Assembly (NCBI GenBank): GCA_036924285.1
Contig: JAYKYS010000016.1
Location: forward strand, 5,270,001 to 5,334,000
Length of the DNA stretch: 64,000 nt
From: Asterella californica
Taxonomy: Eukaryota; Streptophyta; Marchantiopsida; Marchantiales; Aytoniaceae
Direction of reading: 5' to 3'
In this document: positions 25,658 to 38,880 of the stretch, piece after piece
Position numbering within the stretch: the stretch's first letter is position 1
How the letters are laid out: the number at the start of each line of letters is the position of its first letter
The notes under the pieces: model-generated
Told to the model about the DNA's origin: nothing
What the model saw: only the letters and a program-made list of their open reading frames with translations
Database searches by the model: none
Position numbers and translations under genes: made by a program

Positions 25658-28600
25658 CTAATTACAGACCTGTTCAGATGGGAGAGGAGAGCTAGAATTT
25701 GCAGTCTGCTTCAGCTCTGTAGGTTTGTCTGCTCCACAGTTCCTGCGGTTGCACTTGGTTCTAAATGGATAATTTACGTTCCCACAAGCTTCACACGTCC
25801 AACTCCCGTCTGGAGGCGGACCCTCTGTATTTCGTTTAAACCAATTAGATACCAAATACAGGATCCGGAGATGAAAATGATATGTAGGAAACTCTGAGAT
25901 ATTAAGTTAACCTTTGAAGCCTGAGTACATCTCAAGCACAACACTTCAACACAAGTTAAGTACAAAGAAAGCTATGACCAGTACTCCGGTAAGCAAGATC
26001 AACTGTACACTGAATCCGTCGAATAACGTCAGAACTTACGAGTTGCTGGAGCTCTAGCGGCTGGACCGTTCCCGTATCTATTGGCCTAAACAGACAACAA
26101 GTCAAACGTAAATTTAGTAAGGTGGCCTGTGCAAACTTTTGCTCGAGAGCAAGTTAACTAGATCAGCAAAGAGTACTTAGTTGCTTCAAGCTAGCGAAAG
26201 ATATCAAAAAGGTGGCCTGTGCAAACTTTTGCTCGAGAGCAAGTTAACTAGATCAGCAAAGAGTACTTAGTTGCTTCAAGCTAGCGAAAGATATCAAAAA
26301 GGCCGCGTACGAAGCAGGCGATGAAGAAACAAAACTGCTTAATGAACAGAACGCCCTGCTACAAGAGTTGATACGATTACGAGCGCGAACATATCATGAA
26401 ACGTTTAGGAAACATGGTACCGGTTCAGAAGGTTTCGGTGCACCACATTTCCTCATGTTACATGTCGTCCGAAACGCGAAATTCGTATTACCACACTTGG
26501 GACAGACCCAGTCACCTTCCGAGAATCCGTCAGGTCCTGATGGGGACCAACAGAAACAGAATCAAGTACCGTTTGGCACAAGAATAACAGGATAACGGAA
26601 AAACTGAATTCTTCTAGAAGGTCACAAGGAAATAATACAAGGTACTTGTGATGACCACAGACCTCCTCTCCTTTTCCGCGATCCATTTTCCTCGCCATAT
26701 CCCATAACTGGACCTCCCCTTGGTCCTGCAATCTATCAAAAGCCATCAACCAGCACGTGGTGAGAATGTGAGCTTCGAAGTTTAAATCAATAGAACACAA
26801 CACTACGGTTAATTGCATCAACGGAGCTGAAGAATCCTAGGTGAACAAAATCTTACCGGTGGTACTCGCCCCATGCCCATGCTCATCCCGTATCCGTCCA
26901 TGACAGGACCCGTGCCGTACCCAGGCCCTGAGGATGACGCAAAGAATAGGATAATATGTTGTCAGCACAGTGTCATGAACTTTTTGTGCGGCTAGGTGAA
27001 AGTCAATACGATCAGATTCTGCTGGGCGATCCACTTGCATTTGTCCTAATTGTGACGAGAACGGGGTAAAGTTAGATACCTCCTCCGATTACCGCCCCCG
27101 GAGGACCATAAGAAGCCGCCATTGGCATGGGCTGATAAGGTTGCACAGTGTTTACTGATGCGCCATAATCATAAGGCACCGTTGAGGCGACTGCTTGGGG
27201 AGCGATGGGCATCGGCGTTCCATAGCTTGAAGGCAATGCAAGCGGTAAAGGAGGTGGTGCACCTGGTCCTCCCATGTACATGGGGGCTGGTGCCTGCTCG
27301 TACATGGCAGGAGCAACCATGGACCCTCCTATTGCCCTCTACACAAGCGGGAAGCAAGGAGGAATCAGTAATCTAGTCTAAGTATTCCATATTTCCTCTG
27401 TTCCGGATCTCTGAGAAACAAACAAAGGAAAGCACACATAAAAGGCACACAGGTTAAATCCTCGAATCCATAAGCATGTTAGGAAGACAACAGCAAGAGC
27501 AAGTCTATCCATCGCTCATATTAGCTTCAGAACATACTAGTAGCACAACATTGAAGCATAGAAGCTTGGGAGGAACTTGTACTACACGTCTGATTGTTCC
27601 ATCACCAGACACCCATTAGGTTAACCTGAGAGCCAGGGATTATGCAGTATAAACATATGTCCGTACGTCCAGGATGGCAGATTTTATCAAGGACCACACT
27701 CTAGCACTAAGGTAGCCCGCAACTTAGCATTATGCAATATAAACACAGATATAATGCACCCCGCACCCAGGTAGAACAAAGTTCTCAAGTGAATGAAAAA
27801 GGCAGAAAAAGAAAAGGACTGCCTTCCAGGTACGGACAAAAATATACCTGCGCAGCTTCTGCAGGCTTCGATGCTCCACATTTCCGCATATTACATGTCG
27901 TTCTAAAAGCAAAATTCACATTCCCACATTGTGGGCAAGTCCAATCCCCTTCCCCGCGGACAGCTGTACCAAACGCACACCAATACTGTTACTGCCTACC
28001 CTTCTTAGGGTCCGTTACAAATACGGCAACAAATCAACTCCTCCACGGGAAGAAGACCACAAAGGAGCAACACTCTTTGATAGTTCCAAACAGCTTGAAC
28101 CGGGACCACCTATAAACATAGATAGAATGCACACCGCACCCATGTAGAACCAAGAACTGACCAGCATCTATGCGTGCCCGCTTGGAGCCTTGCTGCCCTC
28201 GAAAATCTCCTTGTTCATAACCGGAAGGCATCAAGCCCTGGAAACGACGATCATCTTAGAGAACATTCAGAAAAACCGATACCACCGGCCAAGAAAACAG
28301 TAAACTGACGCAGGTGAGAAGCGAACGACCGAGTGCGGGGAAAGTATCATGGACTAAAATTCTTGGAACACCTTGTGCTGTTCTGTTTCCAGCATCTTAC
28401 AGACTATCGAGACCTGAAAAATAGTTCCCTAACAAAGCTTCTGACAAGACTGGATGCCCCAATCATTCCCACAGAATGGTGAGCAGAGGCAAAGTCTTCG
28501 AAGTACAATCATGCCAGTGATGACGTAATAAGTTCCCAGGTATCTCTAAAGCGTCGAAACACTTGGCAAGCATACAATTATCGCAACCTGTAGTACCTCA

Positions 28601-28886
28601 TCCTCAAAGGTTTTCCACCCCAGAGCAAGAGTAACGTTACAAAGTCCCTTCCAACTACTCAAGGATGGAGTGTAAAGCGAACAATTTGCTTAGAATGAGA
28701 ACGGACATCCTGATGTTACAGGAGCTTCAACTTGCGATCGAGAAACCGAAGGGGACCACCCTTAGAACTCACCGCAAGTCGCGAAATCAAATGATTTAAC
28801 GACGGAAACGGAAGGCATCCTACAAGAAATTACCTCACATGTCAAGCAATTCAATTTAAAGCCTACGTCAAACACACCTGAATCAT
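25658..28886 (-). CDS. Three-finger RanBP2/NZF zinc-finger protein (At1g67325-like)
   Basis: Exons 28878-28886 (M-I-Q), 28162-28237, 27848-27963, 27080-27338, 26857-26927, 26663-26732, 26421-26536, 26040-26085 and 25658-25824 join in frame with GT/AG borders to 309 residues; the Arabidopsis protein is about 290. Three RanBP2-type fingers are visible: WTCPQCGNVNFAFRTTC near residues 36-57, WVCPKCGNTNFAFRTTC near 210-231 and WTCEACGNVNYPFRTKC near 263-284. Each is W-X-C-X2-C-X10-C-X4-C. A Gly/Pro/Met/Tyr-rich linker separates fingers 1 and 2. In this family such fingers commonly bind single-stranded RNA, so an RNA-binding role is likely but inferred. KRAR near residue 22 could be a nuclear signal. 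An exact 90-bp tandem duplication lies in the intron at 26,086-26,420. Confidence 0.92.
26121..26300. repeat. Exact 90-bp tandem duplication inside an intron
   Basis: Two identical 90-base units (26,121-26,210 and 26,211-26,300), each starting GGTGGCCTGTGCAAACTTTT and ending ATATCAAAAA, lie in the zinc-finger gene's intron between exons 26421-26536 and 26040-26085. No mismatch separates them, so the event is recent or an assembly artefact. Confidence 0.95.
27739..28148. repeat. Diverged direct repeat pair in introns of the zinc-finger gene
   Basis: A ~39-base block beginning ATAAACACAGATATAATGCA (27,739) recurs as ATAAACATAGATAGAATGCA (28,110), with the shared core CCGCACCCA and ending GTAGAAC. 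The pair flanks the exon at 27,848-27,963. A related string (GCAGATTTTATCAA, then GACCAC) occurs at 27,677 and again at 45,908, hinting at a small dispersed repeat. Confidence 0.6.
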
Positions 28887-30258
28887 GTTCGCAGCCTCTT
28901 CTTTGAGGCTGAGCCGTTATTGCGAGCAGTAAAGCTGTCTAGAACCGAGCAACAGGGAACCGAAACCCTAACCAACAACAAAATCTTCTGGTGTTACAAT
29001 CGCTGCACAGCCCTGTGACCACTCCAAACGAAGTAATTTCGTTCACGTCGAAGACAGATGATGCATTCTGCTCTGCTCGGCTCTCCTCTCCACTCCTCAG
29101 GTCCCGTCTGTGCGGCACCGTCGCGAGCTTCCGAGGGGGGGAGATAGTAACCAGCTACGAAATTAACGAACTGTAAGACAAGGGACTCGACGACTTCAAC
29201 CGATGACCAACAAGGTGGGCAGAGCCAACATTCGGTCGTTTGTTGCTCGCTTCGCCGCCAAGGACGTTACTCAATCCGACGGATGCTCGTTCTTGTTTTC
29301 AAGCCCCTTCTAGTATCCAACAGACGATATCCACCGTTCTTTCCGCGTACATGCGGATCCTTTGTAAACTCCTTTCTATATATCATGCCTGTAATTGTGC
29401 AGTACAAGTTCATGATGCGAATCCGGTAAAGCAACTTCCGTGGCGAGTAGTTTCCACTGCAACGAAAGACAGCAAGGACGTAATGAACAAAGCAAGTAGG
29501 AAATAAACTTGTATTGGCAAATACTTGTTTAGAACGTATTCAATGACAGCAAACTAATCTAATAATTTATTGACCATGCTTGATGAGGAGAACAACATTC
29601 GGATTCAACGAGAACTTAAGTTCGGTCAGTGCACTTCGGTCACATTTGTTTGGTAGAGGTGAAAGGAACATATTTCCTGACAGTGGTTTACTCTATGTGG
29701 AGCGTCTTTCAGTGCACTTTTCGCATGCTTAGGGCCCGACCGTCAGTTGATAAAGTCCTAATGTGAAAGTCGTTAGGCAAAAAACATCTAAAGAGTATGA
29801 TTTACTTTGTTCGCTGTCAAAATCTCTCCCTATATATAAACAGTAAGCCATGAAGTATTTTTACAACTTTCTTAATTGAATATGCCAAAAGCGATAACAT
29901 ATGGACATGGATTTTGATCATATAAATAACAGAAGTTTGAAAGTATGGTATAAACATACTCAACTAAGTAAATATACTTACAAATATTAGTAAATATCTA
30001 CTGATTCTTGAGTAAAACCGATAAGTTTTCAAGCATTTAAGACATTAAGTACACATATGATATACAGGTTAGATAAATATTTATAGGATAATTGTTGATA
30101 TTGTATGGAAATGTAATACTCCTAATTTAGGACGTAATCATATCGGAAAGAACTAAAGCATGGTGCTAAGTTCGCAGTCAAGTTCAAAGTTGAACCTGCG
30201 TGTATAATAATCACGTCCTCCACCTCGGATGGAGGAGGTCAATAAACAGGATACTTAG

Positions 30259-30288
30259 ATTATGACCAAATCCTTCTTTGGTCATAAT
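30259..30288. repeat. Perfect 12-bp-stem hairpin
   Basis: ATTATGACCAAA, six-base loop TCCTTC, then the exact complement TTTGGTCATAAT. No gene lies beside it, so a terminator role cannot be argued. Confidence 0.85.
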
Positions 30289-30537
30289 TATTCAAATTGT
30301 TTTGAATTAAAATAGAATTCCTTTATTTGCAGGACAAGGTTTTATAATCCAACCGAGGCGCTTCATAGTGTCCCTTTGAAGGGTTTAGTTATATTCAAAG
30401 GCAAAGTGTACAAATAACGAAATGTGGAAAATTTTAACCATGTAATCTCGTCGCAAATAAGGAATTTTATAGTTTTACATAAATAGAATATGAAACAATT
30501 TTATTCTTTAACTTCCTGTTTCTAGTGGACACTATCA

Positions 30538-30625
30538 TGTTTTATTCTTTCACCTCTGATTTCACCAGAAACATTTTCACTTACACCATAAGCATATTTT
30601 ATTCTTTCGCCTCTGATTTCATATA
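30538..30625. repeat. Short direct repeats (TTTTATTCTTTCxCCTCTGATTTC)
   Basis: The block TTTTATTCTTTCACCTCTG recurs about 59 bases downstream as TTTTATTCTTTCGCCTCTG, each followed by ATTTCA. A weaker relative (TTTTATTCTTTAACTTCCTG) lies just upstream near 30,500. Confidence 0.7.
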
Positions 30626-33253
30626 TTTCCAAATTTATCTCTTACTCATAAAAATATGAGGTACGCTTCCTCCATGCTACACTTTGCAAATATTATCCTC
30701 AAGCTCCTGAGGATAATACCGTCAAAATCTACTTGCTCACAAAAAACCACTCTATTCTTTCATGTTTTCCTATGGATTTGCATAGCTTAGTGGAGGTTTT
30801 GAGAAAGTGAATAAAACAAAGCCCAAAATAGTCAGAGAAATAATTTATTTCTTGAAGTATAATCTAAAATGGCAGTTAGTTACTAAAATGAATATGAAGA
30901 TAGAATTAGCTAATAAAAAAGCTGACATAAAATATAAAAAAATAATGAAAATGAATAGTATTTGTTATACTCTTTGTACATTGAGATATGGAAGATTGTG
31001 GATAGAATTGTCATTCTCTTCATGTAGTGCAGTTTAGGGATCATTAGTCAACTGTAAGCATATTGCCACGTGTGGAAAAATGTATTAATCAAGTACTTTA
31101 TTATTTTAAATATATTATTAATTTTTTACTTTTCCAACATCTTCATTATGTAATCAATCAATTTTATGATAGTCTATGATTATAATCACTGTGCAAATTC
31201 AGAAATAATAAATATCTTTAATAATTACAATTTACAGAAATCCATATAATCTTAATTCCTTAAATATAGTGTTTAAAATTATCGTTAAAAGATCATATGA
31301 ATACTGATACCAATTTAGACTTATGAATTTTGTGCTTTTGAGTAATAGTAGGTGTATATGCGTATACATAGCAGGTAATATTCGCCTCTCTCGTGAGAAA
31401 GAAGGAGAGAGTCCTCTGAAACGGGCGGGCTTTCATGAAATTTCATAAAAAAACACATTGCAGCTACTATCTGTAGCGTGCAATCTCGGGATGAACCTGA
31501 GGACAAAAAGGTTTTGAACTTTAGATTTGTTCCTCTCATATCCGAGGAGTTTTATCGTTTGGACAACAATCTTGAATTATGGACAGTTTTGATGTGGAAT
31601 GTCTTCTGTTTTGGAGAACTACGTGGCACGACCAAGTAAATACTCCTCAGGAAAGTCCTTATAGTCTAAGAAGATTATAAGATATGTGTAGAGCTTAATT
31701 TCAAGGTCAATAATGACATATGCATAGAATAATGTTAACACTAATGTGATATAAATATATTTAATGTGTATGCAAACTGCAATGGATATGCTATAAAAGT
31801 GAATTCTCTTATCCGTTAATATTTTATTTTCATCATGTGAGTGTTTAATGGAGGAACTGAAATATGGTTACAAAAATTACACTCGAGTTCCACTATTGAA
31901 AACTCAGCATCTAATAGTTTGAAGTAAAGTGAGTTCATATTCATCAATTTGCTTGTATCCTTAATTGCTAATAAACTCGTCAAGACCAAATGATTCACCA
32001 TTAGTTGTCCAAGATAATATTCTATTTGCAATAAAGGTATTTTATTCCCCGAAGCAAAACAAATAAATATCATAATATCCATACATACGTATGTATAGTT
32101 TTAGTGAACACTATATCATTTGATTCATCTTGTTCTATGATGTTGTCGTAATTATCCATACTTCTTCGATTTCGGATCAACTTAAGATGTAAAGATATAC
32201 TATATAATAAGGTATTGTCTATAGCGTCATGCACACACCATGATTTTATGTTTTATTGGTGAAAGATGAGTTGATCGTTTACACATTGAAGTTATGATCT
32301 TAAGCAAATGCATAACCAATCTATATAGTAGGCGACTAGGAAGTTCCTTCGTAGTATATGGGTTCTCCCGAAGCGAGTAGTTGAAGGTACAACTCGATAT
32401 CACGTATGAGATTTTTAATATACATACAACTTTTTGAATAAAATTCATCAATAATGTTTTATTGATGTCTATGCGTCTACTCTCTCGTGTGGTAAAAGGT
32501 CCAAAATACTATTTTGAAGTTAATTTTATAACTTTCCTAGAATCTTAAAAGACTTTAAACTTATATACTACAACAAACAACTCACGAGCGCATCTAATTG
32601 CTTATGGATCACCCTTGAACCATTAGCTTGTAATCACTCGTAAGTCAATAGTTTAGTGCATTATTGTAGATTCTGCCTTGTAAGATTTCGGTACCTTATT
32701 TTATGAGAGTGTTTTTATCTCCATAGAAATGGTCTATCATGACATAAGATCCATTGTATAAACTTGCCATGTGTAACATCGACTCACTAAGCTGATCGAT
32801 TATCGTTTTAAGAAAACATAAACATATATGGAGAGAAATTTCTTCATGGATGTATGTATTGTGAATATGCCATGCAAGATAACTTCAAATGCCTATTGGA
32901 GTTGAATCAGACATCTCATATCTTTCTTACAAATCGCTATCGTATCATTGTTTATGTGATGTGTCTAAGAGAGCACATACTCTTGGCTGTAGAGGATGTC
33001 ATAGCTTTGATCGACGTGTACAAACACACAGGAGCTTCAAAGTTCAACCACAGAAAATCTCGATTTATTTACATCTCAACTTGTGTACACTTACTTTACA
33101 TAAAACTTTCAGAGTTCATGATTTCCTCCTCAACACTTGGAACAAAATATAATCATTCTTATCGAAAAGACCATAGAAAATGCTTCCCAACGGTGCATCA
33201 CTTGTCTCAAACTGATTTCCTTAGACCAATATATCACTACCCAAGTTGTGAAG

Positions 33254-33850
33254 TGATACATGTATCAATTCTCCATTCACTGTTGGCAAAACTTACAATT
33301 CTCGCTCTAGTAATCCTAATATTGAGATCTCATGGGCACTATAAAGCTTACATGCCAAAATTTCTAACGATGCCAAGTTCTCTTCTAACTAAACTCCGTA
33401 GCCTTAACTGCAGTCTGCTCAAAAACTCTGATTTCTCCCTTCATGAACCTTGTGGAAATTGGCAAAAGTCTTTTTTGTGAAATTATAAGTGACATCGGTA
33501 TCACTTCTCAATTCTTTAACTTTTAGTTTTGTCAAAAGAAGTCATATATGTATCATTTCATATATCACTTCTTTATCGGCAAAACTTCCTATAGTTCTCA
33601 AAAGCGACACACATATCACTTTTCATTTTCACCACTAGTCGTCCCCCTCACCCAAGTATCAGAAAATACCATTCAGACTCAGTTCCAAAAATCACAAGCA
33701 AGAATGTCATGTGACGCTCAAAGTAAAACCCCAAAACCTATAAGTGATCATCCGTAAAGGATATTTTTCAACGCTAAAGTAATATATGGAAGCATCACCC
33801 TAAGGTAGCTCGTTGTACTTCGTCATGGAGAAGTGATACATGTATCACTT
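33254..33850. repeat. Recurrent palindromic motif TGATACATGTATCA
   Basis: A perfect 20-bp palindrome, AAGTGATACATGTATCACTT, occupies 33,831-33,850. Its 14-bp core recurs at 33,254-33,267. Diverged half-sites (TATCACTTCT near 33,500, ATATCACTTC near 33,565, ATATCACTTTTC near 33,615) fill the space between, with a repeated GGCAAAACTT phrase. It looks like a degenerate family of interspersed palindromes. Confidence 0.7.
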
Positions 33851-34434
33851 ATTCTCATCGTCATCATGCATATCATCACGTCATCAGTCGATATGACGTT
33901 CATGCGCATTGCATGATACTCGATTAGTAATATTTCTGCAAAAAAGATTCCATCTATGGTAACAAATTTCACGTCAGAATCCTAAAAGATGATGTAACTG
34001 TTGGTGCCACGTCAACATTATTCACCAAAAAACTACAAAATGCACAAATCATCATAACTCATACACCGTAACTCTGTTTGGGATGATCAAAGAACCCAAC
34101 TATATCGTGAATTTTGGAGAAAATTCAGAAAAAAGTATAAATTAATCATCGTTCAAATGATAGTCGATCCACGACATTACAGCGCGGTTGTCACTCTTGT
34201 AAAGATTGTCAGAGACATAATATAGTATTGTGAAATTACAAAGTACATACTAGAAAGATAGACATTAATGATAAGTACAGACCCAAGGACTAAGAGTAGT
34301 GGTTTTAGAAAATATATTTTAACTAATAATTATGGATTTATCGAGATTAATAAAACAAAATATCACACTATATTGGAGATAGTGATAAGAACTCATGTTT
34401 ACAGATTAAACAAGAAGTGTGAGTATGAACTTGT

Positions 34435-34547
34435 GGCACTAAGACTCAATAGTAATCCCATCAGTGAACGTTGTGTGAGGAAATAAAGACGAATATTAGT
34501 TTTGACACTAAGACGCAATGATAATCTTATCAATGAGCGTTGTGTTG
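34435..34547. repeat. Imperfect ~70-bp-period tandem duplication
   Basis: GCACTAAGACTCAATAGTAA (from 34,436) and ACACTAAGACGCAATGATAA (from 34,506) begin two ~42-base blocks that both end in GTTGTGT. Differences are mostly transitions. Confidence 0.75.
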
Positions 34548-36340
34548 TGTCATGGACTGACTTCATGGTGAACATGGAATGTCGTATAACTCATTAAGAG
34601 GGTCGATGCGAGAAGAACCAAGCCCACAACCAAAGCAGATCATCTCGATTAATTGATGTGAGACCGCATTGTTAAGATAACTCAGATTATGAATAACTGA
34701 TGTGGGACCTACAAGAGCAACAATGTTAAACATAGTTAAACAAGCATAGTTCAACATCCGTGTAGAGGATTGCTGTTAGTGCGTGTGAAGGAGAGTTGGA
34801 CCATTCAGGTCGTTCCAGAGTCTAAACTTGTTGTCTTTGGATCCGTCGGGATCAGAACATCGGGTTCTACAAGAAATTAAAGACGATACGTATTTTGATC
34901 GGATGGATTGGGAATTTTGAGAGAAATTTACTCACAAGGAGGCGCTTATGTCAGTTCTTCATTTGTCTATGATTTGAGATTAGGCTGTTCTTGACGATCA
35001 ATGGATCAAGCTCTTCGTTCTTGGTGCCAACGCAATCAAGGAGTCTTCAACTACGCAAAGGTCAAGTCTATACGTAGATTCGATTGTTGGTTTGGATGCG
35101 GTGACTGAATCTGAGCTGTAGGAGATGATTTATGTCAGTTTTTGCTTCCTACAACCAAATTTCTTGTTGTGTTCCACGAAAAGAACTCCAAACGACTTGT
35201 TTGGAGTCTCATTGAGTATCCAGATATATCTACCAAGGAAGACGAATCATAGATCAGATGATTTGTTTGAGCGGTGACCGTGGATTTAGACCGTAGAAGG
35301 AGGTTTTAGAGTCTTCAGTTATCTATGATAAAAAATTATTCATATCTTGGGTGTTGAGTATCGAATCTTATGGTTCTTGGAGCTTAGGGAGTGAGGAAAA
35401 AGGACCCTATTGGTTTTTGAACACAGTTCTGTGAAAAGAAGAAGCCTCTATATCATTCTTCGACTTTCCACTACATGTTGGATGTTATACGATGCTAGTT
35501 GCATGCTTTGTGCACTAGTCCATTTCTATATCAGGTTGATCAAGACATTTTAATGAGTGTCATAGACGGAATTGGAGCAAAAATCGGCTGGTCTTCACTT
35601 GGAGGTGTGATGTATATTGAACGACGACGATGTAGTGGCGCTGTTACGGATGCAGCTGCTATACATAGGGTTGGGTAGCATGACGCTATTGTGAAACTAA
35701 ATGTTAGCAACATGTGTTTTCTTCTTTCGAGTTACGCTTTGACAACTCTTGTCTCAAGATTGGGATCATGAGACTTGAGTAAGGCTAGAGACTGTTCTAG
35801 TCTGCTCACCTCATTTTTGTGATACATAGCAGAATGTATATATCAAGTGAGGTATAGATATACCTCGTTCTCGTGAATATGTCCGTCTATCTCTATCTCT
35901 CTTTTTTTCATGACATCTCCACATCTATATATCATACGTACACAAATCGTGACAATATGTTACCGATTGATGAAACTTTATATATTCTTCAATTTCTTGT
36001 AGAACTCGATGTTATGATCTTGATGGATCCAAAGACAACAAGTTTAGACTTTAGAACGATCCGAATAGTTTAACTCTCCTTCATGAATCACTCCAATCCT
36101 CCCTCCATGAGGTCAACCACTTGACATGCGGCATGTAGCATATAGTATGTTCAACTCTTGATGAGTATCTTGCGAATATTCTTTATCGACAGTGGTTTAT
36201 TCTCGACATAAAAAATACATCTTTAAAGTATCTACTTTTGTCATTTATTCATATTCCGTTGAATTTCTTCATGGTGATCAACCTTGGACAAATATCACAT
36301 AAGTCAACATCCTTGAGGACCACTACGATGTTCATTATAT

Positions 36341-36402
36341 GCCACAGAGACCTGTTATTATAGGTCTCTGTGGCGAATATGATCATCCTTGATGATCATA
36401 TT
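36341..36402. repeat. Two back-to-back perfect hairpins
   Basis: The first hairpin has a 13-bp stem GCCACAGAGACCT with loop GTTATTAT (36,341-36,374). It is followed one base later by a 12-bp stem AATATGATCATC with loop CTT (36,376-36,402). Both stems are perfect. Confidence 0.9.
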
Positions 36403-36514
36403 TCTTCCTTTGTTGGATGTACATAACAATTATTTTTGAAAGCTCGTGAGAATTTACGTGGATAACTTATGTTGCGATGCTTTGATTTTAAAATAAAAAT
36501 TTAGTTGAAAGTTG

Positions 36515-36518
<4 letters not shown>

Positions 36519-36547
<29 letters not shown>

Positions 36548-36549
36548 TC
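36519..36549. repeat. TA microsatellite
   Basis: An ATATATACATATATAT run of about 30 bases, broken by one C. Confidence 0.9.
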
Positions 36550-37450
36550 AAAATAATAATCGATGATCGAGATGGATGTCATGTTCATACACAATAACTT
36601 TATCATAAGAAAAAATTTGAAAAAGTGTCATTTACATCAACACTAATCTTCAATTTTTCAGTAGGTGTGCAATTGAGACTTTGAGTCGGAATGTGAATGG
36701 TTACACACCATAATCCATAAATATATATGTAGTCCGGAAGGTGAGTCTAAGGCTTTGTATGATTTCACTCAAGTTTTGGGAGTACGAGTTGCGATGTCAC
36801 ACGCGATGGACTATATTCTTGGGAGAAAGAAGCTCCTTATCAAATGAACATGTTGTAAGTAAGGAAATTTTTTTAGAAATCTATGATACTCTATACACAC
36901 AATCGTTAAGTTGCTTGGATTATGATGATTAATTCTAGATCATCTCTCAACGTCGAAAGTTTTCTTTCTTTTGGACTAAATTGGAATGTTGGGATTTTAT
37001 CAATTTCGATGACTATAAATTTAATACATTTGATTGAAATATTAAGAGCGTGTCGATGATGAAATTTTGTTTTTCAAGATTTTGGATTTCGGACCACTTT
37101 CGATGATAGAGAATTGTCACTTTTTGCAATTTTTTGGTTACTTCATGAATTATTGATGATCGAGAGTTCATAGTTTAAATCTAGATCCAAACACATAAAG
37201 TTCTTTGGAAATCTATTCTTTTATGATTATTATTTTGATCAAATCAAGTTGTGCAAATATTTTCCAAGTTGTTCACCATGCCACATACGCATTAAATGAA
37301 CTAAGAAGAAGTTAGGAATTTTGTGAATGAAGTGGCAACAACAAGAAGCATGTGCCGAGAATTGCATTGAGAGGACTTATTTTAAAAGAAATATTTTTCT
37401 TCTAAAAAAAGAAAGACAAGAGAATATTGAAATGCTTTAAATAATTATAG

Positions 37451-37654
<204 letters not shown>

Positions 37655-38540
37655 TAATGAAATATTTGAGGACGTACAAGAAAATATAAAGGAATGTTAC
37701 ATCACTTCTTTTAATGATCAAGATTATGAAACACTACATATATTATTATCTTAACTATGATATCAATTCAATTCAATTCAACTATGGTATCAATTGTGAA
37801 TATTCGCGATCGACAACAGATATAGTTTTTTCTAATTAATAACTTAATTTGGTGATGATTTTGCTTCTCATATACATCTGTTGAATCTTAGTATGATAAT
37901 TATTACTCTCTAAAATGAACACTTCAAACTCTTGATATTGAGAATATCTCAATTTATCTCAAAACATGCAAGTATATCCGCCTCTTCACGAACTCTCTTC
38001 TCTTATATGTTACATGCATAAATCTGAACCCATTGATACATTGCACACATGCATTGGACCTCATAATCTCCAAAAATATTCATCGGCAAATGTACAAGTT
38101 GACACCTTAAGCACACCATTTACGTATGTTTACAATACGTGATTATGAGTAAACAACCCCATAAGCTCTTAGTATAGCGTCAAGAACCGTAGATATATGG
38201 TCAGCGTCGACAAGCTAAAGCTTAGCTTGTTTTTCCCGTCTTTTAAACCTCATAACATCATCATTACTGAAGTGCTCATGAGAAGCTTGGAATGAGCTAT
38301 ATCACTTAGTCTAGTGAGAATGGAGATATAAAATAGATTAAAAGTTGTTATTTTACTCCATGAGCATGTTTGGAATGAAAATGTGGAACTTTGAAATTTG
38401 ACTTTCAAGTAGAAGCCGGTCCATGACACAACACACATGATAAGTGATCTTAGGTCAATAATGACCCAAACATTGATCAGAAGGATCATGAGAATAAGCA
38501 AGTCTATCAGCCTCCTTATGAAAGCATCTTTGCAATAAGT

Positions 38541-38880
38541 AACTAATCATTGTCGAAAATGATCGTGTGGATGCACTGAAACTTGATGTGAAGTTGATTA
38601 GAGAAGAAAAGATCCATGTTCCTCTAGTTCTTCACTCATCCATATAGACCACCAAAATATATCCACGAATCACCAAGCAAGAAAGGATACTTTCACTAAC
38701 TCTTGACCCGTCATCTTATATTGAAATGTGATAATATGAATCACTAAAGTAAACTTACACGGATCGATGAGTTGACATGTTTCACCATCATGTGATTTCA
38801 CAAATAGATAATTGTGAACATGAAATCCATTACAATGCTTGGTGAGTTATGCGTGATAAAACGTAAAAAAGAATACAATA
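38541..38880. repeat. Dispersed repeat, AT-drifted copy (pair of 55,295-55,670)
   Basis: Shares ordered blocks with 55,295-55,670: TGTCGAAAATGATCG versus TGTCGAAAGTGATTG; ACTTGATGTGAAG versus GCTTGATGTGAAA; ATCACTAAAGTAAAC versus ATCACTAAAGTGAAC; CGGATCGATGAGTTGACATG versus CAGATCGATGACTTGGCACG. Where the copies differ, this one usually carries A or T where the other has G or C. That fits cytosine-deamination decay of a methylated repeat. Confidence 0.8.

Noticed and set aside
32854..33480. 208-codon plus-strand ORF
   Set aside because: Very AT-rich, overlaps the palindromic repeat cluster, has no domain resemblance, and its composition matches the surrounding non-coding DNA.
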